DNA from: Diorhabda sublineata
Lineage: Eukaryota; Arthropoda; Insecta; Coleoptera; Chrysomelidae
Length of the DNA stretch: 64,000 nucleotides
NCBI RefSeq assembly: GCF_026230105.1
Contig: NC_079474.1
Span: 22,028,794 to 22,092,793 of the forward strand
Reading direction: 5' to 3'
A program made the position numbers and the translations under genes. Position 1 is the first letter of the stretch; every line of letters begins with the position of its first letter. Shown piece by piece: positions 1 through 10,129 of this stretch. Under the pieces are notes generated by a model. The model worked only from the letters and a program-made list of their open reading frames with translations. It did no database searches and was not told where the DNA came from.

Positions 1-305
1 ATTCGATTTAGACGATCATTTAATAATATCTAATTACATATAAAATCACAAAGAAACCTCCAAATTATTATATGAAAAAATTAAAGATAGAAATGCTAAC
101 ATTAAAGAAAAAATAATTAATAAGAGAAATGAAAACAGAAACGATCCCCTATCCTATGAAAATCAAAACATAGCCTACATTAAAACAAAATTTCGAGACA
201 AGAAACTACCTAAATTCAAAAAAAGTTATAAAAGATTCTGGCATATTATTAGAAACAAACAAAGGGACATATCATAAAAATATAATTAGAAAACCAAAAA
301 ACTAA
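1..305 (+). pseudogene. pol: 3' end of errantivirus-like pol, broken
   Basis: This is the tail of a gypsy-type pol whose body lies left of the window. Translated from base 2 it aligns with the last ~90 residues of the intact Pol at 28354-32181 (for example the shared KLPKFK motif and a GTYHK motif). Two lesions are visible: an in-frame TAA at 41-43 where the other copy has a CAA-type codon, and a frame change near 226-232 in an A-rich run, after which the homology continues one frame over to a TAA at about 303. It ends about 25 bp before the env ATG, whereas in the intact provirus pol runs past the env start. The integrase C-terminal tail is the only part seen. Confidence 0.8.
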
Positions 306-328
306 AACAAAAAAAATTGTTACAGATA

Positions 329-2026
329 ATGAAGCTGACAATAGTATTAACGTTACTATTACTTTACAAGATGACCAAAACAGAAGACATAACAGTTACG
401 AACGTAAATAATTTATTATTACCTATCAATTTAGGAACCAGAAATCTTATATATACCAAACACACTTTTATATATTATATAGATTTAGAATTCATTCATA
501 AACAAATCAATAATTTAAAACAATATTATTATAACCTAAGAAATAATTTATCTCAAGCTAACGCAACAAATCCTATTTCGTACCATAACTTAGCTGAACA
601 ATCAATGAGTAGAACAGAAATTTTAATTAACACATTAGATAAAAAATCAGAAAATATTTACCCACATTTAAGATTGAAAAGAGGATTAATAAATGCTGTA
701 GGCAAAATAGATAAATGGCTTTTTGGAACTTTAGATTCGGACGATGAAGAAAGATATAATAACGCTATAAATGTCCTACAACAAAATCAGAAACAAATAA
801 TTCACGAAGTTAATTTACAAATATCACTACATAAAAAATTAATTGATCATTATAACAAATCGATTACGACTCTATGGGATAATCAACGGAAACTTTTTGA
901 TAATATAGAGAAATTTCACATTTCAATTGAAAACAAAATAATAACTTTAAATAATTTTATAACATTTCAAAGTACAATTTCACAAATTAATCTGGATTGT
1001 CAGAGTTTAATTACACTAATTGATAATATTGAAAATGCAATAACGTTTTCTAAACTAAATACAATTCATAGCTCAGTTATATCGAGCCAAGAAATTTTAG
1101 AAATAATAAAATATTTAAGTACCATTTATAATGAAGAACAAATACCAATATTTAGTCATATTTTGACATATTATCTCTTTCTTGGTAAAGTAACCTTTTC
1201 CAAAACCAAAATAATATTTGCTACCCATGTTCCTATCCTAAAACCTAAAACCTATGAATTTTTACATTTATACCCCGTAATTCAAAACCATACAATATTT
1301 ATCCCTCCACAACCTTACTTGGCCAGAAGTCAAAAAGAAGTTACTTTCATCAAAGAAGAATGCCCCGAGTTAGAAGAAAAATATTATTGTAAAGAAACTC
1401 TCAAATTACAAGATAACTGTACTGTTGAACTTTTAAATGGACATTCCGGTAAAAATTGTGTTATTAGTGAAATTAATCTTCAAGAAACAATATTGGAACA
1501 AGTAACAAGTGATGAACTTTTAGTGATTCCAAATTTTGAAACTGATGTAATTTCTAAATGTGTATCAGACCGTTATTTTAAATTAATGTATCCATCACTT
1601 ATAAAAATTCCAAAAAATTGTAATATTCAAGTAGGAAGTGAAATTTTTTCAACCAATGTACAAATTAAAAAAGGGAAATCAATAATACTACCGAAATTAA
1701 ACTTTAAATTTTTGAATAATGAAATTTATAAATCCCCTAATTTAACTAATATAGATTTTAATAAATTGTATGAAATTAATAACATCGCTAAGAATATAAA
1801 ACCAATTCATGAAATTTATAATCCACAAAGTCATGTATCGATAGGACTATTTACTGTAATAATAATAATAATTTGTATAATTTTAATAATATTTTGGATA
1901 ATTCGTAAATATAAATATAAGTTTATAAGAAAACAGAAAATAGAAGAAATGAAGAAAGAAGACATCGAATTAGAAGAGGAAAGAAAACACAGGATGAAAA
2001 ATACCTCCGTCATTTTTCATTCTTAG
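329..2026 (+). CDS. env: Envelope glycoprotein of errantivirus-like element (left copy)
   Basis: This is an open env of about 565 residues from the ATG at 329; the frame is open from 317 but there is no ATG before 329. Seen in order (numbered from the leucine codon at 317): a hydrophobic N-terminal signal (~5-18), a basic furin-type site RLKR at 119-122, directly followed by a GLINAVGK-type segment where F-like errantivirus Env proteins carry the fusion peptide, a KWLFG motif, a Cys-containing ectodomain, one strong membrane anchor (~509-529) and a charged ~40-residue tail. It is clearly related to, but well diverged from, the Env at 26718-28418, with the same order of motifs. Errantivirus Env proteins mediate membrane fusion and resemble baculovirus F proteins. 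TTGTTACAG just upstream is a candidate splice acceptor shared with the other copy. The frame is intact although the pol remnant beside it is broken. Confidence 0.88.
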   Translation: MKLTIVLTLLLLYKMTKTEDITVTNVNNLLLPINLGTRNLIYTKHTFIYYIDLEFIHKQINNLKQYYYNLRNNLSQANATNPISYHNLAEQSMSRTEILINTLDKKSENIYPHLRLKRGLINAVGKIDKWLFGTLDSDDEERYNNAINVLQQNQKQIIHEVNLQISLHKKLIDHYNKSITTLWDNQRKLFDNIEKFHISIENKIITLNNFITFQSTISQINLDCQSLITLIDNIENAITFSKLNTIHSSVISSQEILEIIKYLSTIYNEEQIPIFSHILTYYLFLGKVTFSKTKIIFATHVPILKPKTYEFLHLYPVIQNHTIFIPPQPYLARSQKEVTFIKEECPELEEKYYCKETLKLQDNCTVELLNGHSGKNCVISEINLQETILEQVTSDELLVIPNFETDVISKCVSDRYFKLMYPSLIKIPKNCNIQVGSEIFSTNVQIKKGKSIILPKLNFKFLNNEIYKSPNLTNIDFNKLYEINNIAKNIKPIHEIYNPQSHVSIGLFTVIIIIICIILIIFWIIRKYKYKFIRKQKIEEMKKEDIELEEERKHRMKNTSVIFHS

Positions 2027-2035
2027 GGATGGAGG
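2027..2035 (+). promoter_or_regulatory. Polypurine tract of left element
   Basis: The stretch GGATGGAGG immediately follows the env TAG stop and precedes AGTTACAT, which is also how the LTR of the intact provirus begins. This is the expected place for the plus-strand primer of reverse transcription. The tract has one T interruption, unlike the cleaner tract of the other element. Confidence 0.6.
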
Positions 2036-2214
2036 AGTTACATGCGAAGAGTTTCTGACGGACATTTTTAAAACAATACCATTGTATCTAATATCATAAA
2101 CATGTATCAGCATTTATTCTATTTTTGTATCAAATAACGTAAACATGTATCAGCACTATTTTACTATAAATAAGATGTTTGTAAACAATTCGATGATATT
2201 TAATGTTTATAATT
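2036..2214 (+). repeat. 3' LTR of left errantivirus-like element, right end uncertain
   Basis: It begins AGTTACATGCG directly after the polypurine tract, matching the first ~10 bases of the provirus LTR (AGTTACATACG); the rest is unlike it, so the two elements belong to different families or lineages. It contains a 15-bp direct repeat (AAACATGTATCAGCA at 2098 and 2141). I place the end at an AATT near 2214 because errantivirus LTRs tend to end that way and transposase homology of another element begins soon after. The matching 5' LTR lies outside the window. Confidence 0.4.
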
Positions 2215-2229
2215 AGTTCGATCTTGAGA

Positions 2230-2960
2230 TTAATTGTATTCATATAAATATTCAAAAATAAAGTTTTTTAAAAATAAATTTCGAAACCCGAAATTTATAA
2301 TTGCAGTAACGTTTTTGAAAACATAGTTAAGTAATATTTTAACGTCCTTTAGTTTAAATGTTGGGTTTTTCTGAGCTATTTCGCTTTTAACTTGGGCCCA
2401 TATCAATTCGATCGGATTGAGTTCATAGTGATGGGGAAGAAGACGAATAATAGTAATTTGGCGATTTTTTGCCACTTCATCAATATTATATTTCTTGTGG
2501 GGATTTTTATTTATTTTGGCAATTGACAAATGTTCGTTTCCCACCAAGTCATTGTTGAATGTAATATTTTTTTGTATTAACCAGTCTTGTTTTCTTCATG
2601 ACGTCGTAGGTAGACTTTCCACTTGTCTCGAGTGGTAACTGTCGTTGTCAAGAGCAATTACAGATCCGGCTGGAATAAGATCTAGCATTTGTATAAAGTA
2701 TTCCTCGAACAAATCTGCATTCATATCCTCGTGATAGTCACCGGTTTTTTTTTATTCAAATAACAGTAGGCCACCATCAACAAAACCACTGTCACTGCCA
2801 ATATGTGTTACTATTAATCGTCTATCTTTCCCTGATGGAGCTCTCAATCCTGTTGATAGTCACTTGTTAACCCAAGTGTCGTCCAAATAAAATATAGTTT
2901 TTCCTTCTTCTCCAACACACGATTTCTTCGGAATCTTTTAAATATGAATTCTTACGTTAT
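2230..2960 (-). pseudogene. DDE transposase relic, IS630/Tc1-type (copy A)
   Basis: Reading right to left, pieces of one transposase appear: a YLDDTWVN motif (first catalytic Asp, ~2850-2910), a GDYHEDMN segment, a LDNDSYHS motif (second Asp, ~2620-2650), then the 105-residue open stretch 2230-2547 with LNPIELIWAQVK (the terminal Glu). Stops and frame changes separate the blocks, so it is dead. The same family recurs at 53270-54110 and, as a short C-terminal piece, at 37560-37760. The motif set is typical of cut-and-paste transposases of the IS630/Tc1/mariner superfamily that are common in insects. I saw no clear terminal repeats. Confidence 0.7.
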
Positions 2961-3690
2961 TTTTCCCAACAGAAATTTAATTCATGTAGAACCTGCCAAA
3001 GCGTATTTCTGCTGATTGGTGGCCATAGCTGTTGATATTGAGAAAGTAAGCAAAGACCCAAAAAAAAATTTGTTTATTCTCTGCTAAAATAGTTAAGATA
3101 TTCAACAGAAATGCGCAAAATAATCATTCTACAAATGATTGGTCATGTAAACACATGGAAGTTGCTTCTATAGAAATAAATGCCTCAAAGCGTTCTCCCA
3201 ACGTACTTTCATTTATTCCATTTGACTGTTCTACACCGTATACCAAAATTAATTGTACAAAAAGCTAGTGTATCTACAATGGAAATCAAAAGAAGCACAT
3301 ATGCATCATATCGTCAGTTTCAAACATTTCCAAACAAACCAAACTTCTTTACATTTGGATTACTATACGTGAGGGTATTTTATTTTACATATACGCTTTA
3401 CGTTAGATTCGCAAATGTGTCTATCTGCGTAACGGGAAATTTGAATTCGATTTTCTCTTACTTTAAAAACGTTCAATCCTTGTCAAAACCACCAGATGTT
3501 ATGTAACGGGATTTCTGGGACCGATTTTTTTACATACTCCAAACGATATCCAATATTCCAAGTAAGTACTTGTTAAAGACATATGACAATAGAATAATTT
3601 CATGGATTAGTATCATTATACTTGCCAGGATTGCCAAGATTAACGGAATTTTTTGAGAAGATATAATTTGAATAACTATTATGCTGTTGT
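2961..3690. other. No recognisable feature
   Basis: The only open frame (3180-3506, +, 108 codons) has no domain, signal peptide or repeat that I recognise and looks like chance. It may include the decayed end of the transposon to the left. Confidence 0.4.
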
Positions 3691-4114
3691 AGTCCAAGAG
3701 CTACCTACAAAAAATGCAAGTTATAAAGTACATGAAAGGTTAATGCATAACTTCGCGGTCTAAATGTGACACATTATGGAACTTTCGTTTGCCGGTCCCG
3801 TCAACTTCGTGGACACACATCGTTATTTGAGCGGTAAGTATCAGCGTCAAACGTGAGATTTTTTTTCTATCTCTTTCTTAGTTCATCAAAAGTAACGGAA
3901 AAGCTATGGGAGACGTTTTCTCTATAGCCGAGTCCTCAGAAGACGTGAAAATAGTTCGTAGGAAAACTCACCTCACAAATGTCATGAGGTACACGCGAGA
4001 TTTTTTTGCATCTTATCAGTAGGTAATAACTAGCAGGTAAAAAGCAATGACAGACGTTTTCCTTCACTTCACCTTTAGGCCGCGAAGTTATGCTCTGTAG
4101 GTAACTCTAGGACT
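3691..4114. repeat. Foldback/MITE candidate with paired inverted arms
   Basis: Two inverted blocks occur in the same order at both ends. AGTCC(A/T)AGAG(C/T)TACCTAC is at 3691-3708 and, inverted, at 4097-4114. GCATAACTTCGCGG(T/C)CTAAA is at 3745-3764 and, inverted, at 4074-4093. The left arm carries about 35 extra bases between its two blocks. The interior has an imperfect direct repeat: a CG(T/C)GAGATTTTTTT segment and an AGACGTTTTC segment occur near 3852-3928 and again near 3993-4062. There is no coding capacity. This fits a non-autonomous DNA transposon. Confidence 0.55.
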
Positions 4115-5879
4115 ATTGGTAGCATTTGCAAGAATGATGAACATACCTTATTAAGAGTGTTTCGGTATTATTGCTGATATTGTTAAATCTACAGAAATCA
4201 CGCTAGAAGTAAATGCCAATAATAATCAATATTGACGATTCCAGTTCCGAAGAGTCTTGATTTCCAGATTAATACGTTAGTTAGCTTTTATTAACATTCA
4301 GTAGAGATTTATACGATAAATCATATTATAGAAAAGAATTATATATAGGAAACTAATGCGTGATAAGTAATGTTCAACGAATGCTTATGAGGTGGATTTG
4401 AAGCTATGAAGTGATAATCTACAGCAGAATATTCTTTTTATTTCATAGTATGGTTTGCTTTTTCAAATGATACAGATAGAACGGCTATACCAAGCTATTT
4501 ACTTATTGTGTTTGTATTTGATTTTTTTTTGTTAGTAAGACAGTTCTGAAAATGTTGTGTGATATTTTCATTTTGTAATCTTAGTGGATATCTTCTATTT
4601 GTGCTGCAGATCAATCCTCGATTATTTCAAGTTTCTAAAGAAGTAAGTGTTAACAGTCAAAGCACGAGTGTTAAAAGGCATGTATTCGATTTATTATAGC
4701 CATACTCGTATTGCTTAGTTTCTCTGTTTCATCATTGATCATTTTAACATTTTATGGAAAGCTAATATTTTTTCCCTGAAAACAGAAAATTGGGAGTATG
4801 ATATTAGACAAGTGAAGTTTTGTGGTGTATCAGATCAGATCTCTCCATTTATATTGGAATCTTACAATGTTCATAATGGTCTACTAATTAATGGCTTCAG
4901 TTATTAGAAGTTACAGAATGAATCTATTATAATATTTTTTCACTATACCTTGTTAAAGAACAAAAATGAATTTTAAATATTTTTTCGTTGTTCATAATAC
5001 TATAGAATTTATTTTGCAGCCTCTGTTTATTTGGATAAAATAGAGTTTCAAGAAAAAAATGTTGAAAAAGCGTCTCGGAAATAAAATTTCTCTATTGTTT
5101 CAGATTTTCTCTGTCTATTAGTTTTCCGTTATATTTACAATAATGAGACAAATACTGAAAGTACTAACAACGCATCTTACTTTTTCTCAAATTAATTTAT
5201 ATAAATACAGGTATGAATTGTCGATCAGAGGGCAGCTACAATTAATTAATCGTCGCGAATACAACAAGATCAATTATTAAGAATAAATAAATAAACTCGT
5301 ACAAGGTTAACTTAATTTAGAATACAAACAATATTAATAATATCTTGCGACAGACCGAGACTTAGGAAATAACGAATTCGCGATCATCAGAACGTCCGTT
5401 CGATCCTAATCTCAAAGCAAGACTGTCTTTTTCAAAACTATTCTCGAATAGTCTGCCTGCTGCACATTTCTCTTTTCCTTATTAACTTTATGATACCCCC
5501 ATCGTCCTGGGATCCCGACTACGTTGACAACCATGTGCCTACCTAGGTCTAAGCCTACCGTAATAAAACAATTTCGTTAAACCTTATTTTACAAAATATT
5601 AAAGTAACATTTAAAGTAACCGTACATTTCTTAAAAATAGAAATATCCTCAAGAATCTTCTCATCGCTTCGTCAGAAAATACTCCACTATACTTTATTCT
5701 CCGACATTTATATATTTCGCCATAAGATGCAAAAAAATTGAAAATTCCTAATGCCTCACCCCCTAATATATATGGTTTACCTAAGCCTGACATTCCCTTT
5801 CGACCGATTGTTTCAAGTATTCAAACATCATCTAATAATTTGAAAAATATTCTGAGATAAATTTTATACCAAAACAAAT
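4115..5879. other. No gene recognised
   Basis: AT-rich, with no convincing ORF. A richer patch at 5330-5580 follows a TATATAAA-like motif near 5197 and could be part of an old LTR or host regulatory DNA; I could not pair it with another copy. The 60-codon frame at 5611-5793 is unremarkable. Confidence 0.35.
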
Positions 5880-6185
5880 ACTATATCAATAACACATGGG
5901 ATTCCAAGATGTGGTTTCTCTATATACAAATATTCCTATTACCATTGTGAAAAATATATATTAATAAAAAAATAGGACAAAATTAAAGAATACACAGAAA
6001 TACCTCATAAAGAATTTATAAAAGCTATAGAACTCACACTTACAACAACATAATTCAAATATGAAAATGAAATATGGTATAAAATTGATGGTTGTGCTAT
6101 GGGGGCTTTCATTTCAAGTGTTACATCACAATTATTAATGGAAAATCTTAAGGAAACTGTCTTAAGCAAACTAAATATTCACGTG
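5880..6185 (+). pseudogene. Penelope-like reverse transcriptase fragment
   Basis: Conceptual translation across a few frame changes gives DVVSLYTNIPI and then KIDGCAMGAF, the two best-known blocks of Penelope-like element (PLE) reverse transcriptase, followed by a LLMENL block. In intact PLEs the second block reads like IDG-AMGSPLSP, just ahead of the catalytic YVDD, which is missing here. The homology stops near 6185 and resumes at about 8581, after an inserted pogo-like transposon. Together with the GIY-YIG piece at 8760-9035 this is one PLE split in two. Confidence 0.7.
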
Positions 6186-6376
6186 TGGCAAGCGTGTTTT
6201 GTTTTATTGTCGTGAAGAAAATTTTAAAGGTAAATAATAAATGAGTATTACCAGCTGTTATTTAGTATATCGGTATTATGTTTATTTCATCATTTTGTGA
6301 TCTTTTGTCATTAAAATATTGTGATTTGAGAAAATATTTAGAATAGTTTGAACTAGTATAAAAATCCAAATATCGA

Positions 6377-8580
6377 CAGTCGTTGGTGTCTAATTATGGA
6401 ATGTTCCATAATTAGGTCTTAATATTTCATATGATAGATACTTGCTATTATTTCCTTAAAAAATATATGTAATGTTTGTTTTTAGAATGTCCTGTTCACA
6501 ATCAACCAAACGAAAAACCTGGGATGAAGAAAAAATGGCACAAGCTATAAAATTCGTCCGGGAAAAGAGAATGGGGTATTTAAAAGCGACACAGCATTTT
6601 AAAGTGCCTAGGACAACTTTATTTCATCTCTGCCAAAAAAATGGACAGTCTCCAGAAGTGGCAGCAGCTACTACATTAGGACGAAAAACTGTCTTGGGCT
6701 CCAAACTTGAACGTCAGCTAGTAGAATACATACTAATAATGGAGAGCAAGTTTCACGTTTTAACAAGAACTGATCTTCGCCGTATGGCGTTCGTGCTAGC
6801 AAAGCGAAACAATTTGCAGAATCCCTTCGGTGAATCAGGTGTGGCTGGAAAAAAGTAGTTAAAGTTATTTTTAAATCGTCATAAAGATAAACTTTCGATA
6901 AGAAGACCAACTGGTACATCATTTGCCAGAGCATTTGGATTTGATGAAGAAAAATTGGAAGCCTTTTTCAACCTCTTTGAAGAGCTTTACACTGAAAATA
7001 ACTATCCACCAAATCGTATTTACAACGTGGATGAATCAGGCCTCACAATAGTACAAAGTAAAATACCACAAATCATCGGTCACAAAGGTAAACGCCAGGT
7101 AGTTGCACTGACTTCAGCAGAAAGAGGATCTCTGATGACAATAGTTGTTTGCATGAATGTTACTGGTCATTTTGTGCCACCGTTCATTATTTTTCCCAGA
7201 AAAAATATGAGCTCTCAGCTAATGAGAAGCTGTCCTCCAAGATCAGTCGGAGTTGCACATCCATCAGGGTGGATACAAATGAACATCTTCACAGACTGAT
7301 TCAAGCACTTTATTCAACACACCAACCCGACTCTTGAATCGTGGGTTTTACTGATACTAGATGGACACTATAGTCATACTCGCAATATCGATATAATAGA
7401 TAGATATTGCTAGGGAAAATAACGTAGACATAGTTTCGTTACCTCCACATACGAACTTGCAGCCGTTAGATAAGACTTTCACGGGGCTTTTAAAAACATA
7501 CTATAGTGAGGAAATACGCATGTGGATTAGAGACAACAACAGTCCTTTAAGTCCATATGATATTGTGGAGCTGTTTGGCAAATCCTATTTGAAAGTACAA
7601 ACAGGCAAAATTACAGCCAACGGTTCAAAGTCACTGGCTTGTGGCCTTTAAATAAAAATGTCTTCAGTGATGTGGACTTTATTGCTGCGCAACAAAATGC
7701 TGTAATAGACGGTTGTACAACCAATATTCCTCCGCTGGAATCAAGATCTGAAACTGGTCAAGTTCTGGTAGAAATACCTGCACACAAACAACTGCTAATT
7801 TACAACCTAAACCTGCACCTTCGACTTTAGGGCTTAATCGCAGCAGTTTGAGTCTGGTGTCTCCGTATGCCATAAGTCCAGTGCCAGAAAAACGAAGAAA
7901 AGTATCTAGCAGAGGAAGAAAAGCTGCTGTAGCAGCAGTCATAACATCTTTTCCCTACAAAAATGATTTAGAAAATAAAAATATGAAGAGACAAGAAAAA
8001 GAAAGTAAATTAGTCAAGACAAAGAATAAGAAGAAAACTGCGAAGAGAAACAAACAAACGAAGAAAAATAAGGATGATAGTGAAGAATAAAACTCTGAGG
8101 AACTAGACGTTATCCAGTTTGATGAAGGTAGTGAACATGATGAGTTGATGGACCAAGTACCTCCTGACTCTGCTGATGCAGAATATATGTTCTGTTCAAG
8201 ACTTTTTTCCGTGGATAAAAGTGGAGAAAGCTGGATTAAATGCTTGATGTGTGGGCTCTGGTTACATTATGATTGTGCTGGTCCAGAGTTTGATACTTGG
8301 ATCTGTGACATTTGCATGTAATTATGTTATATTCATTTAATTGATCTCAAAGATATTAATGTCCATTTTTGTTATTGTTATGTTGATCTATGCTTATATT
8401 CCATATATGGGTACCTATTTCATATTTGGTTACTCATTTGTAATTTTGTTTTTTGTGTTAGATTTTAAATATAAATGTATGACTGATTAGTAAAAACATT
8501 AAACTGATTTAATTAATATGAAGTTTTTCTTTATATCCCAAAAAAAATGGTATTCCATATTTGGTGACTTTCCTCTACTG
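6377..8580 (+). mobile_element. pogo/Tigger-like DNA transposon, decayed
   Basis: The left end CAGTCGTTGGTGTCTAATTA and the right end (read inverted) CAGTAGAGGAAAGTCACCAA share a CAGT start and a following AA(A/T)TATGGAAT block, consistent with degenerate pogo-type terminal repeats. The interior carries the transposase pseudogene. Penelope homology resumes at the very next base on the right, which fixes that end well. About 190 bp between the last Penelope match (6185) and the left end is unexplained, so the left end is less sure. No clear TA duplication remains. Confidence 0.55.
6472..8321 (+). pseudogene. pogo/Tigger-type transposase with C-terminal PHD-like finger
   Basis: Segments in order: an N-terminal psq/CENP-B type helix-turn-helix (KRKTWDEEKMAQAIKF, then the RTTLFHLC recognition helix); a stretch ending SFARAFGF; the DDE_1 catalytic core with NVDESG (~7030), LLILDGHYSHT (~7350) and QPLDKT (~7460); a LWPLNKNVFSD block (~7640); a basic KKK-rich linker (~7980-8070); and a Cys/His cluster (~8190-8318) with WIKCLMC, WLHYDCAG and WICDIC, resembling a PHD finger. 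Two nonsense codons in one frame, TAG at 6856 and TGA at 7297, sit where this family has tryptophan; frameshifts follow. It is related to CENP-B/Jerky-type proteins. It is not functional. Confidence 0.8.
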
Positions 8581-8639
8581 CTGTACCAAAGAATAAAATT
8601 GACAACATAAATAAAAAATTCAATTCTCATCATAAAAAA

Positions 8640-8703
<64 letters not shown>

Positions 8704-9035
8704 GTATCTATCCAACTATCAGATCCTGAATTAGATGCTTAGCTATTCAAAAAACAAAAACTGCATTGAATGAAATAAACCGGAAAAATATGTACAAGGA
8801 TTTTCCCAACAACTATCAAATTATTTTAATAAATATGATATTGGTATAAGTCATAAAGGACATAATACGTTATCCAAATATTTCATTAAATTAAAATCTA
8901 GAACAGCAAAAACTAAAAGAAGTAATATTATGTATATTATATTATAGTGCCTTGTACTAATTATTTCGCTATCTACATAGGGCAGATATCTCAGTATTTA
9001 GAAAATAGACTAAAAAGTCATGAATAAATCAATAT
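8581..9035 (+). pseudogene. Penelope-like element 3' part with GIY-YIG domain
   Basis: Homology to PLE resumes at 8583 with a PKNKIDNINKKF-like stretch of the RT palm/thumb, is interrupted by the TA repeat, then continues (8820-9020, two frames) with NTLSKYF and the endonuclease motif IYIGQISQYLENRLKSHE. That last motif is the GIY-YIG nuclease end typical of PLEs. The combination is characteristic of this class of retroelements. Several stops and shifts show it is old. Confidence 0.7.
8642..8700. repeat. (TA)n microsatellite
   Basis: An almost pure run of TA dinucleotides, about 29 units, expanded inside the Penelope-like relic. It is long and perfect enough to be length-variable between individuals and prone to assembly error. 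Confidence 0.95.
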
Positions 9036-10129
9036 TTTTGTGGGATTTTTCTCATTGTTTGAATAACATAAATCTCATGCCTTCTTGTTGGTATGCCGAA
9101 CAATAATCATTACCAGACCCTTCGCAATCCGAGACTTCTAAATGTTCTCTGAAAGGTATGCAGATTTATTAATTTCCAACTGAGGCATAATCCTCGGCAC
9201 TATATTTTTTCCCAGTAGCTCATTAATGTATGAAAAATATGTTATTAATATATTATAAATAATTGAGAACTCCAGTATCGGAGTTGCTTCAAAAATTTGG
9301 CGGCTATCATATTTCACATTTTACATACTTTTCTGCACTTTCTTACGTTGTTTGTGAATGAATTTGCAATCTTGCATTACAATTTTTATGTTGAGGTATT
9401 TAAACAACATTGATTCGTCACAATAATCTTAATAATCTATTTTTATTGAAAAAGCTCACTTTATCCTCAATCATTAATTAAAATAAGCACCATAATTTCC
9501 AAGTGAAAATGAATATATTTTATCCAAATTTGATGTTTGATATTAAGCTTTTTACATTTGCCACTTAATATACATCATATTTTTGGAACTAATATGAGCT
9601 AATATAATTTATTGAATTGACTTTAACAAATTCATTTTTTTTTATAGTGTTATTTCAATTTAATATAATCACTTGTTAATTTATAGTATGCATTTTTGTT
9701 TTGACACAATATCCTTGACATACATTCATTTTCATCTTGCTTAACACCAATCGTAAGCAATTGCTAATAGTATGTTAAATAATCCAAGTGGAATCATTTC
9801 AGCATCACCTTTTCTTGTTTAGTCGAACTATTTATCTTATAGCCAACTATTTTATTAATACAATTGAATTTTAATTAGTGAGTAGTACATGGTTTCGTTT
9901 CAAAATTCACAGAAATAAATAGCACGCGATTAATTAGTAATCATTACAGTATCATCAAAATAAAAAACTGGTTCGAGTATATTAACTTCTGTGTTAACCA
10001 AACATCAAATAGAGCGGCAAATTCAAGTGGAAAATTATAGATTCTTTTGGGCAACTACTCGTGAAAAACCAGTGCCGTATCTACAGCATATTAGAAATAT
10101 CATCTTTTTACAGATCTCACGATCTTAGC
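9036..10129. other. No recognisable feature
   Basis: AT-rich sequence with no ORF above background and no repeat I could pair inside the window. The first ~100 bp may be the decayed tail of the Penelope-like element. Confidence 0.4.

Noticed and set aside
5197..5580. Solo LTR
   Set aside because: A TATA-like motif and GC-richer text are suggestive, but I found no matching second copy, no defined ends and no duplication.
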